Shown here: piece by piece, positions 38,496 through 46,088 of the stretch | Numbering within the stretch: position 1 is the first letter of the stretch | How the letters are laid out: every line of letters begins with the position of its first letter | Assembly: GCF_014203895.1 (NCBI RefSeq) | Contig: NZ_JACHJY010000012.1 | Span: forward strand, 213,283 to 277,282 | Length of the DNA stretch: 64,000 bases | Reading direction: 5' to 3' | DNA from: Streptomyces nymphaeiformis | GTDB lineage: Bacteria > Actinomycetota > Actinomycetes > Streptomycetales > Streptomycetaceae | Position numbers and translations under genes: made by a program | The notes under the pieces: model-generated | Seen by the model: only the letters and a program-made list of their open reading frames with translations | Databases searched by the model: none | Told to the model about the DNA's origin: nothing

Positions 38496-39649
38496 TGGCC
38501 GATCACAAGGTTCTCGCCGGCGCACACGTCGTGCTGCCCACCGGAACGGTCGAGAACGGACGCGTGATCGTCGAAGGCGACCGCATCGCGGGCTCCGCAC
38601 CCGAGGGCGCCCCCGTCGTCGACCTGAGCGGCCACTGGCTCGTCCCCGGCTTCGTCGACCTGCACAACCACGGCGGCGGCGGCGCCTCCTTCACCTCCGG
38701 CACCGTCGACGAGGTCCTCAAGGGCGTCCACACCCACCGCCTGCACGGCACCACCACCGTCGTCGCCTCCTTCGTCACCGGCGACATGGACTTCCTCGGC
38801 CGGCGCGCCGGGCTGCTCTCCGAGCTCGCCGAGCAGGGCGAGATCGCCGGCCTCCACTTCGAGGGCCCGTTCATCTCCCCCTGTCGCAAGGGCGCCCACG
38901 ACGAGACCCTGCTCCGCGACCCCGACCCGGCCGAGGTCCGCAAGCTGATCGACGCCGCGCGCGGCCAGGCCAAGATGGTCACCCTCGCCACCGAGCTGCC
39001 CGGCGGCATCGACTCCGTGCGCCTCCTCGCCGAGCACGGCGTGATCGCCGCCATCGGCCACACCGACGCCACGTACGAGCAGACGCGGGCGGCCATCGAC
39101 GCGGGCGCCACCGTCGCCACCCACCTCTACAACGCGATGCCCGCCCTCGGGCACCGCGCCCCCGGCCCGATCGCCGCGCTCCTGGAGGACGAGCGGATCA
39201 CCGTCGAGCTCATCAACGACGGCACCCACCTCCACCCCGCCGCCCTGGAGCTCGCCTTCCACCACGCGGGCCCCGAGCGCGTCGCCTTCATCACCGACGC
39301 CATGGACGCCGCCGGCTTCGGCGACGGCCGCTACATGCTCGGCCCGCTGGCCGTCGAGGTGAAGGACAGCGTCGCCCGCCTCGTCGAGGGCGGCTCCATC
39401 GCCGGCTCCACCCTGACCCTGGACCGCGCCTTCAAGCGCGCGGCGACCGTCGACGGCCTCCCCGTCGAAGCGGTCGTCCAGGCCATCTCCGCCAACCCGG
39501 CCCGGCTGCTCGGCATGTACGACCGCGTCGGCTCCCTGGAGCCCGGCAAGGACGCCGACATCGTCGTCCTCGACGCCGAGTTCGAGCTCAAGGGCGTCAT
39601 GCGCAAGGGCGAGTGGATCGTGGATCCGCTGGAGAACACGACCGCCTGA
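38495..39649 (+). CDS. nagA: N-acetylglucosamine-6-phosphate deacetylase
   Basis: An amidohydrolase (384 residues) that removes acetate from GlcNAc-6-phosphate to give glucosamine-6-phosphate, the inducer that releases DasR. The metal-binding HxH is in PGFVDLHNHGGGG, the carboxylate in LHFEGPFISP, His residues in AAIGHTDAT and ATHLYNAMPALGHR, and the catalytic Asp in AFITDAMDAAG. It is coupled to nagK and together they process the product of MurQ and of chitin breakdown. A terminator follows. Confidence 0.95.
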   Translation: MADHKVLAGAHVVLPTGTVENGRVIVEGDRIAGSAPEGAPVVDLSGHWLVPGFVDLHNHGGGGASFTSGTVDEVLKGVHTHRLHGTTTVVASFVTGDMDFLGRRAGLLSELAEQGEIAGLHFEGPFISPCRKGAHDETLLRDPDPAEVRKLIDAARGQAKMVTLATELPGGIDSVRLLAEHGVIAAIGHTDATYEQTRAAIDAGATVATHLYNAMPALGHRAPGPIAALLEDERITVELINDGTHLHPAALELAFHHAGPERVAFITDAMDAAGFGDGRYMLGPLAVEVKDSVARLVEGGSIAGSTLTLDRAFKRAATVDGLPVEAVVQAISANPARLLGMYDRVGSLEPGKDADIVVLDAEFELKGVMRKGEWIVDPLENTTA

Positions 39650-39667
39650 TCAGGTGTCACCCAGGAG

Positions 39668-39698
39668 GGCGGTTGGCCGTGGGTCTGGGCCAACCGCC
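39668..39698. terminator. Terminator after nagA
   Basis: GGCGGTTGGCC and GGCCAACCGCC pair around a 9-nt loop 18 bp after the nagA stop. GTTCGTTT follows, the closest to a classical T-tail in this window. Confidence 0.85.
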
Positions 39699-39776
39699 GT
39701 TCGTTTGGCATGATCGGTGCCCGTCGGAGCGCGTGTTCCGCAGGACTTCACAGGGAGTACGGGCGGTGGACAGGTC

Positions 39777-40697
39777 TTGATCGTCACGGTGACCCTCAAC
39801 ACGGCACTGGACCTGACCTACCGGGTCCCCGCCCTCACCCCGCACGCCTCCCACCGCGTCACGCAGGTCATCGAGCGGCCCGGCGGCAAGGGCCTCAACG
39901 TCGCCCGCGTCCTCGCCGCCCTCGGGCACGAGACGGTCGCCACGGGCTTCGCGGGCGGCGCGACGGGCGCGACGCTGCGGGACCAGCTGGCGGCCACGCC
40001 CGTACGCGACGAACTCGTCGAGACCGCCGGGACCACCCGCCGCACGGTCGCCGTCGTCGACACCGCGAGCGGGGACACCACCCAGCTCAACGAACCGGGC
40101 CCGACCGTCACCGCCGCGGAATGGAACGCCTTCCGCGCCCGCTTCACCGAACTCCTCGACGGAGCACGGGCGGTCGCCCTCTGCGGCAGCCTCCCGCCGG
40201 GCATCCACGTCGGCGCGTACGCGGAACTGATCCGCCTGGCCCGGACGGCCGGCGTTCCGGTCCTCCTCGACACCAGCGGCGAACCGCTGCGCCGGGGCAT
40301 CGCCGCCCGCCCCGACCTGGTCAAGCCGAACGCCGACGAACTCGCCCAGCTGACCGGCGCCCGCGAACCCCACCGGGCCACCCGCGACGCCCGCCGCCGG
40401 GGCGCCCGCGCGGTCGTCTCCTCGCTCGGCCCCGAGGGCATGCTCGCCGCCACCCCCGAGGGCCTGTGGCGCGCGACCCCGCCCGCCGCGGTCAAGGGCA
40501 ACCCCACGGGCGCGGGCGACTCGGCCGTCGCCGGCCTCCTCTCGGGCCTGGTCGACGACGCCCCCTGGCCCGAACGCCTCACCCGCGCGGTCGCCCTCTC
40601 GGCGGCGACGGTCCTCTCCCCGGTGGCCGGCGAGTTCGACGCGCCGGCGTACGAGGAGCTGCTGACGCGGGTGACGGTGACGGCGGAGACCCCCTGA
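39777..40697 (+). CDS. PfkB-family hexose kinase (1-phosphofructokinase/tagatose-6-phosphate kinase type)
   Basis: A 306-residue ribokinase-fold enzyme with N-terminal VTLNTALDLTYRVPAL, the G-rich ERPGGKGLNVARVLAALGHE, and the C-terminal anion hole NPTGAGDSAVAGLLSGL. These blocks mark the LacC/FruK branch, which phosphorylates a sugar phosphate. Sugar specificity cannot be read from the sequence; its place beside nagKA suggests amino-sugar or tagatose metabolism. The start is a TTG at 39777 (MIVTVTLNTALDL) preceded by GGTGG; no better start is in frame near the conserved N-terminus. Confidence 0.85.
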   Translation: MIVTVTLNTALDLTYRVPALTPHASHRVTQVIERPGGKGLNVARVLAALGHETVATGFAGGATGATLRDQLAATPVRDELVETAGTTRRTVAVVDTASGDTTQLNEPGPTVTAAEWNAFRARFTELLDGARAVALCGSLPPGIHVGAYAELIRLARTAGVPVLLDTSGEPLRRGIAARPDLVKPNADELAQLTGAREPHRATRDARRRGARAVVSSLGPEGMLAATPEGLWRATPPAAVKGNPTGAGDSAVAGLLSGLVDDAPWPERLTRAVALSAATVLSPVAGEFDAPAYEELLTRVTVTAETP

Positions 40698-40701
40698 GGG
40701 G

Positions 40702-41673
40702 TCAGCCCTTCCCGGTGTGACCGGCCTCCAGGTAGACCTGGTCGAGGATCGCCTCGCAGGAGTCGCCCGCCTCGCAGGAGATCTTGAGCGCGTTCGATCC
40801 CTTGTTCAGGTTCACGTAGGAGTAGGTGTAGGTCCAGCCCTTCTCCCAGTCGCCCTCCGGGGCCTTCGCGAAGTTCCCCATGTTGATCTCGCGCGGCGCC
40901 TCGCCGTTGACCGTCAGGGACGTCTTCGCGTCCTTGCCGGGCACGCTGTACGTGATGCGGAGCGTGTACTCGCCGGTGTTCGGCACGTCGACCGACCAGC
41001 TCGCCGAGCTGCCCTCGCCGGTCAGGGTCACGTAGGCGCCGTTCGTGCCCTTCGCACCCTTGATGCCGGTCCCCGTGGTGGCCGCGCCGCCCAGCGTCAG
41101 CGTCGCCGCGTCCTGCTTGGGGAGCTCCTCCGGGGTCTTCTCGGCGCTCGGTTCGGTGCTCGGGGTCTCCGAGACCTGGGACGGCGCGGTCGACGGGGTG
41201 TTCCCGCCGGCCTTGTCGTCCTTCTTGTCCTTCTCGTTGCCCGAGTTGGAGATCACCGCGGCCGCGATGCCGATCACGACGACCGCCACCACGGCGACCG
41301 CGCCGACCAGCAGGCCCTTCGTGTTGGGGCCGCGACCGGAGCCGCCGCCGCGCTGGGCCGGGATCGCCCGGGTCTGCGGCTGCGCGCCGTACGTCTCGGG
41401 CGCCGCGTACTGCGCCTGCGGCTGGCCGTACGCGGCCTGCTGCTGCGGCGGCACGTACGGCTGCTGCTGGTGGTGGCCGTACTTGCGCTCGCCGACGGTC
41501 CTGACCTGGTTGTACGAGGTCCGGGGCACGCCCGGCTGAGCGGGGGCGGGGCCGGGGTAGCCGTAGCCGCCGCCCTGCGGGGGCCGGGCGCCTGCCGCCT
41601 GGCCGTCCTCGTAGAGGTAGCCGAACGGATCGTCGTCCTCGGGCGTGTTCGCGCCCTCGTTACCGGCAGCCAT
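40702..41673 (-). CDS. Membrane protein with an extracellular carbohydrate-binding (CBM35/CBM6-like) domain
   Basis: A 323-residue type II membrane protein. The cytoplasmic part (1-110) is Gln/Tyr/Pro-rich (GGGYGYPGPAPAQ, HHQQQPYVPPQQQAAY). One helix follows (LLVGAVAVVAVVVIGIAAAVI), then a charged Ser/Thr/Pro linker, and a C-terminal beta-sandwich (ASWSVDVPNTGEYTLRITYSVPG, LKISCEAGDSCEAILDQVYLEAG) typical of CBM35/CBM6 modules. It probably binds cell-wall or extracellular glycan. The ATG giving MAAGNEG has GGAGAGG 9 nt upstream. It is convergent with the PfkB gene, with only 4 bp between stops. Confidence 0.8.
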   Translation of the reverse strand: MAAGNEGANTPEDDDPFGYLYEDGQAAGARPPQGGGYGYPGPAPAQPGVPRTSYNQVRTVGERKYGHHQQQPYVPPQQQAAYGQPQAQYAAPETYGAQPQTRAIPAQRGGGSGRGPNTKGLLVGAVAVVAVVVIGIAAAVISNSGNEKDKKDDKAGGNTPSTAPSQVSETPSTEPSAEKTPEELPKQDAATLTLGGAATTGTGIKGAKGTNGAYVTLTGEGSSASWSVDVPNTGEYTLRITYSVPGKDAKTSLTVNGEAPREINMGNFAKAPEGDWEKGWTYTYSYVNLNKGSNALKISCEAGDSCEAILDQVYLEAGHTGKG

Positions 41674-41746
41674 CCGGGTCATCCTCTCCATGCTCGCCAG
41701 CCGTCGCCGACCGGCCGAGCCTACCCCGAACGGGCGAGCGCGCGAC

Positions 41747-43489
41747 TCAGCCGGCCCGCCGCTGGACCTTCGCCCGGGAACGCTTCTCCACGTACATCCG
41801 CTGGTCGGCGGAGTTCAGGACCTCTTCCACGGTCATCCCGCATTCGGCCCAGCCGATGCCGAAACTCGCCCCGACGCGGACCGCACGACCGTCCACCCGG
41901 ATCGGCGGGATGATCGCGTTGCGCAGACGAACCGCGAGGTCGGCGGCGTCCGCGGCACCGAGGCCGTCGGCGAGGACGACGAACTCGTCCCCGCCGAGCC
42001 GGGCGACCGTGTCGCCGTCCCGGACGCCGGTGGTGAGCCGGCGCGCGACCTCGATGAGCACGGCGTCGCCGGTGTGGTGCCCGAAGCGGTCGTTGATCGA
42101 CTTGAAGCCGTCGAGGTCGCAGAAGAGGACCGCGAGCCCCTTGGTGCCGTCGTCGGTCTCACCGCCGGTGGGCGCGACGATGTGGACGTGGTGGTCGTAC
42201 GGCCCGGCGCCCGCCGGCTCGAAACCGAAGCCGTGCTCGTGCTCGTGTTCGTGGGCGTACGGCTGCGGCTCGTAGCCGGAGTCGTACGCGGGCTCGTAGG
42301 AGGGTTCGTAGGAGGGCTCGTAACCCCCGGCGCCGTGTCCCGTCCCGTAGCCGCCGTCCCGCTGGGAGTCGTACGCGCCGTACGCCGCCTCGTCCCCCGG
42401 CGCCGACGGCCGCTCGCACAGCCGGGCGGAGAGCCGGGAGCGGAGCTCGGCGCTGTTGGGGAGGCCGGTGAGGGCGTCGTGCGAGGCGCGGTGGGCGAGC
42501 TGGAGCTCGTGCCGCTTGCGCTCCTCGATGTCCTCGACGTGGGTGAGGAGGAAGCGGGGGCCGTCGGCGGTGTCGGCGACGACGGAGTTGCGCAGGGAGA
42601 CCCAGACGTACGTGCCGTCCCGGCGCCCGAGCCGCAGCTCGGCCCGGCCGCCCTCGGCGGAGGTGCGGAGCAGGGTCCCGATGTCCTCGGGGTGGACGAG
42701 GTCGGCGAAGGAGTACCGCCGCATGACGGAGGAGGGCCGGCCGAGGAGCCGGCACAGGGCGTCGTTGGTACGGAGCAGCCGGCCGTGCTGGTCGCCGCCC
42801 ATCTCGGCGATGGCCATGCCGGAGGGCGCGTACTCGAAGGCCTGCCGGAAGGACTCCTCGGAGGCGCGGAGGGCCTGCTGCTCACGCTCCAGGCGGACCA
42901 GGGCGCGCTGCATGTTGGAGCGGAGGCGGGCGTTGCTGATGGCGATCGCCGACTGCGAGGCGTACATCTGGAGCGCTTCCTGGCCCCAGGGGCCGGGGTG
43001 CCGGCCGTTGCGCGGGCGGTCGACGGATATGACGCCGAGGAGCTCACGCCCGGAGCCCGAGGCGTACATCGGGGCGTAGAGCCGGTCGTGCGGGTGCCAC
43101 TCGTCCTCGAAGCGGGGCGCGGGCCCCTCGGTGTGCCACTGGGGGACGTCGTCCTCCATGAGGACCCAGCCCTCGGTGTGCGGGATGAAGCGCAGGTCGC
43201 CCCAGGAGACGCCCATGGAGAGGCGGCGCTCCCAGGAGGTGCGGGAGCCGACGCGGCCGGTGATCAGGGCCTCCGCGGCGGAGCTTCCGGCGAAGGCGGC
43301 GACGACGAGGTCACCGTCGGGGCGGACGAGGTTGACGCAGGCCAGCTCGTAGTTGAGACCGGCGACCACGCCGTCGGCGACGGTCTGCAGGGTGTCCGCC
43401 AGGCTGCGGGCAGTGTTGAGGTCCGCCACGACCTGATGCAGCTGCCGCAGGGTCGAGAGACGGACGTAAGGCTCCGACTCGGTCTCCAT
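41747..43489 (-). CDS. cdgB: Diguanylate cyclase CdgB (GAF-PAS-PAC-GGDEF)
   Basis: A 580-residue cytoplasmic enzyme that makes cyclic-di-GMP, the signal that drives BldD and delays development. The order is GAF (about 20-190, CVNLVRPDGDLVVAAFAG to MYASQSAIAISNARL), PAS/PAC (220-350, SFRQAFEYAPSGMAIAEM to LTHVEDIEERKRHEL) and GGDEF. The active site is RLGGDEFVVL, and an inhibitory I-site RDGD lies five residues before it. First oddity: within the GGDEF domain, between LTGLPN and FCDLDGFKSIND, there is a long low-complexity insertion with repeated YEPS units and HEHEHEH. The ATG giving METESEPYVRL matches S. coelicolor CdgB (SCO4281) as I recall. Confidence 0.95.
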   Translation of the reverse strand: METESEPYVRLSTLRQLHQVVADLNTARSLADTLQTVADGVVAGLNYELACVNLVRPDGDLVVAAFAGSSAAEALITGRVGSRTSWERRLSMGVSWGDLRFIPHTEGWVLMEDDVPQWHTEGPAPRFEDEWHPHDRLYAPMYASGSGRELLGVISVDRPRNGRHPGPWGQEALQMYASQSAIAISNARLRSNMQRALVRLEREQQALRASEESFRQAFEYAPSGMAIAEMGGDQHGRLLRTNDALCRLLGRPSSVMRRYSFADLVHPEDIGTLLRTSAEGGRAELRLGRRDGTYVWVSLRNSVVADTADGPRFLLTHVEDIEERKRHELQLAHRASHDALTGLPNSAELRSRLSARLCERPSAPGDEAAYGAYDSQRDGGYGTGHGAGGYEPSYEPSYEPAYDSGYEPQPYAHEHEHEHGFGFEPAGAGPYDHHVHIVAPTGGETDDGTKGLAVLFCDLDGFKSINDRFGHHTGDAVLIEVARRLTTGVRDGDTVARLGGDEFVVLADGLGAADAADLAVRLRNAIIPPIRVDGRAVRVGASFGIGWAECGMTVEEVLNSADQRMYVEKRSRAKVQRRAG

Positions 43490-43615
43490 CGCTCGCTCTC
43501 CCCGAGACCTCGACAGCAACTCCAGGGTTCTCATCGGCTTCGTACTGCACTGTCACCGCCACTGAATCACAGCGAGCTCCGCACCCGGTACACAGGGTCA
43601 GCAAATACTGCCCTC

Positions 43616-43631
43616 TGTGACTCAAGTCACA
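43616..43631. promoter_or_regulatory. Perfect Crp-type palindrome
   Basis: TGTGACTCAAGTCACA fits the Crp consensus TGTGA-N6-TCACA exactly. It lies 127 bp upstream of cdgB and 130 bp upstream of the divergent flavin reductase gene. Streptomyces has a Crp regulator with similar site preference. A BldD box was considered but the half-sites here are one base too close. Confidence 0.65.
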
Positions 43632-43760
43632 GCAGGTCATGGCGGGTCCCGTTGCCCGCGGTGCACCGGTGGCATATGACAGGGCCTAGGTCCGCCGACC
43701 CTGCCCGGCTGGTCCCCCCGCCCGATGCGGGGCGCGGACGGCCGCGGATAGCGTGCGGGT

Positions 43761-44324
43761 GTGCTCCAGAAGACTCCCGCCTCTCCCCCCGTGTCCGACC
43801 TGGCCATCCCTCATGCTGAGGGAGTGAGCAACGACGAGTTCCGTGCCGCCATGGCCCGCCTCGCGGCGGGCGTGGTCCTGGTGACCGCGCACGACCCCGA
43901 CGACGGCCCGCGCGGCGAGGACGTCGGCATGACGGCCACCGCCTTCGTGTCGGTCTCCCTCGACCCGCCCCTGGTCCTCGTCAGCCTCCGCAACGGCTCC
44001 CGCATGGACGACCTGCTCGCCGAGGTCCCCGTCTGGGCGGTGTCGATCCTCGCCGAGGACCAGCGGCACATCGCCGGGCGCTTCGCCATGAAGAACCGCG
44101 TCAGCGACCGGCTCCTCTTCGCCGACCTGCCGTACACGCGCGGCGAGGAGAGCGGCGCCCCGCTGATGGGCGGCGCGCTGTCGGCCCTGGAGTGCCGCAC
44201 GGAGAGCCGGGTGGTGGCCGGTGACCACACGCTGGTGGTGGGCCGGGTCCTGACGGTCGGCCTCTCCTCCGGGGGCGGCGACCCCTTGACGTACTACCAG
44301 GGGAAGTACCGCCGGCTCGGATGA
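43761..44324 (+). CDS. Flavin reductase-domain protein
   Basis: A 187-residue split-barrel FMN-binding protein. It has FRAAMARLAAGVVLVTA, GMTATAFVSVSLDPPLVLVSL, WAVSILAEDQRHIAGRFA and an H-containing end (GDHTLVVGRVLTV). Such proteins supply reduced flavin to two-component monooxygenases. TAGCGT ends 6 nt before the GTG at 43761, so the transcript is leaderless; an in-frame ATG or GTG further in (VSNDEF) is less likely. It is divergent from cdgB across a Crp-type site and convergent with arfB, with 6 bp between stops. Confidence 0.85.
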   Translation: MLQKTPASPPVSDLAIPHAEGVSNDEFRAAMARLAAGVVLVTAHDPDDGPRGEDVGMTATAFVSVSLDPPLVLVSLRNGSRMDDLLAEVPVWAVSILAEDQRHIAGRFAMKNRVSDRLLFADLPYTRGEESGAPLMGGALSALECRTESRVVAGDHTLVVGRVLTVGLSSGGGDPLTYYQGKYRRLG

Positions 44325-44330
44325 CCCCCG

Positions 44331-44768
44331 TCAGCTCCAGTCGCGGGACTGGCGCGTGCGCTTCGTCTCCGAGCGCTGCTTCTTCTCGCGCAGCCGCCGT
44401 TCGTTGATCCCGCGCGGGATCTTCGTCGGCCGGCGGGGCTTCGGCGGCGGGGCGGTCGCCTCGGCGAGGAGCGCGGCCAGGCGGACCGCCGCGGTCTCGC
44501 GGTTGCGCCACTGGGAGCGGTGCTCCGAGGCGCGGACCGTCACGACGCCGTTGACCAGGCGGGAGGCGAGCCGCTCCAGGGCGCGGGCCTTCCACACCTC
44601 GGGGAGCGCGTCGGTGGCCGCGAGGTCGAAGCGGAGCTCCACCTGCGAGTCGCTGGTGTTCACGTGCTGTCCGCCCGGCCCCGACGACCGCGAGAAACGC
44701 CACTGGAGCTCGGCCTCGGGGAGCGAGACGGAGCCGCGGATGGGATACGGACCGGACATGCCTTCCAT
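44331..44768 (-). CDS. arfB: Alternative ribosome-rescue factor ArfB (YaeJ)
   Basis: A 145-residue peptidyl-tRNA hydrolase that frees ribosomes stalled at the end of broken mRNA. The GGQ motif is in FSRSSGPGGQHVNTSDSQVEL, followed by ASEHRSQWRNRE and a basic C-terminal tail (KPRRPTKIPRGINERRLREKKQRSETKRTRQSR) that enters the empty mRNA channel. Its length shows it is ArfB and not a full release factor. ATGs at 44768 and 44759 (MSGPYPIRG) are both possible; the shorter form matches relatives. Confidence 0.93.
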   Translation of the reverse strand: MEGMSGPYPIRGSVSLPEAELQWRFSRSSGPGGQHVNTSDSQVELRFDLAATDALPEVWKARALERLASRLVNGVVTVRASEHRSQWRNRETAAVRLAALLAEATAPPPKPRRPTKIPRGINERRLREKKQRSETKRTRQSRDWS

Positions 44769-44884
44769 GTTCCCCGGAGGGGGCGGTACGAGTCATCCTG
44801 TTTTCCCACAGGCCCCCTGAGGGAACCGCTGGAGGCACGCACGCGTTTCTCCAGGCGACGACAGAACGATGAAAGGGACTTTCC

Positions 44885-45460
44885 ATGGCTGTGAGCCTGT
44901 CCAAGGGCGGCAACGTCTCCCTGACCAAGGAGGCCCCGGGCCTCGCCGCCGTCACCGTGGGCCTCGGCTGGGACGTCCGCACCACCACCGGCACCGACTT
45001 CGACCTCGACGCCTCCGCGATCGGCGTGGACGCCGCCGGACGGGTCGCCTCGGACGCCCACTTCGTCTTCTTCAACAACAAGTCGACGCCGGACCAGACC
45101 ATCGTGCACACCGGTGACAACCGCACCGGCGAGGGCGGCGGCGACGACGAGCAGATCAACGTCAACCTGGCGGCCCTCCCGGCCACCGTCGACAAGATCG
45201 TCTTCCCGGTCTCCATCTACGACGCGGTCTCCCGCTCGCAGAACTTCGGCCAGGTGCGCAACGCGTACATCCGCATCGTGAACCAGGCCGGCGGCGCCGA
45301 GATCGCCCGCTACGACCTCTCCGAGGACGCCGCCGTCGAGACGGCCATGATCTTCGGCGAGCTGTACCGCAACGGCGCCGAGTGGAAGTTCCGCGCCGTG
45401 GGCCAGGGCTACGCCTCGGGCCTCGAGGGCATCGCCCGCGACTTCGGCGTCAACCTCTGA
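44885..45460 (+). CDS. terD: TerD-family stress protein
   Basis: A 191-residue TerD/CabC-type calcium-binding protein: MAVSLSKGGNVSLTKEAPGL, VGLGWDV, TDFDLDASAIGV, FVFFNNKSTPDQTIVHTGDNRTGEG and the acidic DDEQINVNLAALP. The two conserved acidic loops bind Ca2+. In Streptomyces, TerD proteins affect development and stress tolerance, and tellurite resistance in some species. GAAAGGG precedes the ATG. A strong terminator follows, so the gene is monocistronic. A second TerD domain occurs fused to a nuclease at 62194. Confidence 0.95.
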   Translation: MAVSLSKGGNVSLTKEAPGLAAVTVGLGWDVRTTTGTDFDLDASAIGVDAAGRVASDAHFVFFNNKSTPDQTIVHTGDNRTGEGGGDDEQINVNLAALPATVDKIVFPVSIYDAVSRSQNFGQVRNAYIRIVNQAGGAEIARYDLSEDAAVETAMIFGELYRNGAEWKFRAVGQGYASGLEGIARDFGVNL

Positions 45461-45471
45461 CGGACGCCTCC

Positions 45472-45509
45472 GACAGGGCCCCGGCGCGAACGCGCGCCGG
45501 GGCCCTGTC
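45472..45509. terminator. Terminator after terD
   Basis: A perfect 17-bp stem (45472-45488 and 45493-45509) with a 4-nt loop, 11 bp after the terD stop, followed by a short pyrimidine run. Confidence 0.85.
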
Positions 45510-45528
45510 CTTTGCGCGTGACGCGCGT

Positions 45529-45567
45529 CGGAGCCCTACGCTTCGCGCGCGCCGGAGCCCTACGCTT
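45529..45567 (+). promoter_or_regulatory. Duplicated leaderless -10 region
   Basis: CGGAGCCCTACGCTT occurs twice, at 45529-45543 and 45553-45567. The second copy places TACGCT 6 nt before the GTG of the acetyltransferase gene (leaderless). The first copy could start a second transcript 24 nt upstream. Confidence 0.6.
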
Positions 45568-45572
45568 TCGGC

Positions 45573-46088
45573 GTGATCGTCGAATCCCTCCCCCGTACGG
45601 AAGCGCACGCCCTCCCCGGCCCGCTGCTCACCGAACTCACCGCGCTGTACGCGTCGAACCGGGAGTTCCAGCAGCTCAGCGGCGACTTCCCGGACCCCGA
45701 CGACATCCGGCCCGAACAGGTCGCCACCGCCCTCGCCGACGAACTCGCCCAGCCGACCGCCGAGGTGCTGCTCGCCCGCTCCGAGGGGCGGCTCGTCGCC
45801 GTCGCGGTCACGCTCGGCCGCCACCCCGACCCGGCCCAGACCGACCCGTGGCTCGGCCTGCTGATGGTCCACGCCGACGCGCGGCGCACCGGATACGGGC
45901 GCCGGCTCGCCGCGTACGTCGAGGACCGGTTCCGCGCCGAGGGCCGTACCGGCCTCCGGCTCGCGGTCCTGGAGAACAACCCGAAGGCGCTGGCCTTCTG
46001 GACCGCGCTCGGCTACGAGGAGACGGCCCGCCGCCCGGACCTGGCGCACGGCCGCCCGTGCGTCGTGATGCGGAAGTCCCTGTCCTAG
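45573..46088 (+). CDS. GNAT family N-acetyltransferase
   Basis: A 171-residue acetyltransferase. The acetyl-CoA site is LLMVHADARRTGYGRRLAAYVEDRFRAEG, followed by LRLAVLENNPKALAFWTALGYEETARRPD. The substrate is unknown. The GTG start at 45573 is supported by TACGCT 6 nt upstream. Its stop overlaps the stop of the convergent M1 peptidase gene by 4 bp. Confidence 0.9.
   Translation: MIVESLPRTEAHALPGPLLTELTALYASNREFQQLSGDFPDPDDIRPEQVATALADELAQPTAEVLLARSEGRLVAVAVTLGRHPDPAQTDPWLGLLMVHADARRTGYGRRLAAYVEDRFRAEGRTGLRLAVLENNPKALAFWTALGYEETARRPDLAHGRPCVVMRKSLS

Noticed and set aside
43616..43631. BldD box upstream of cdgB
   Set aside because: The half-sites are separated by 4 nt rather than the 5 of the BldD consensus; the sequence fits the Crp consensus exactly. 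BldD control through another site is not excluded.
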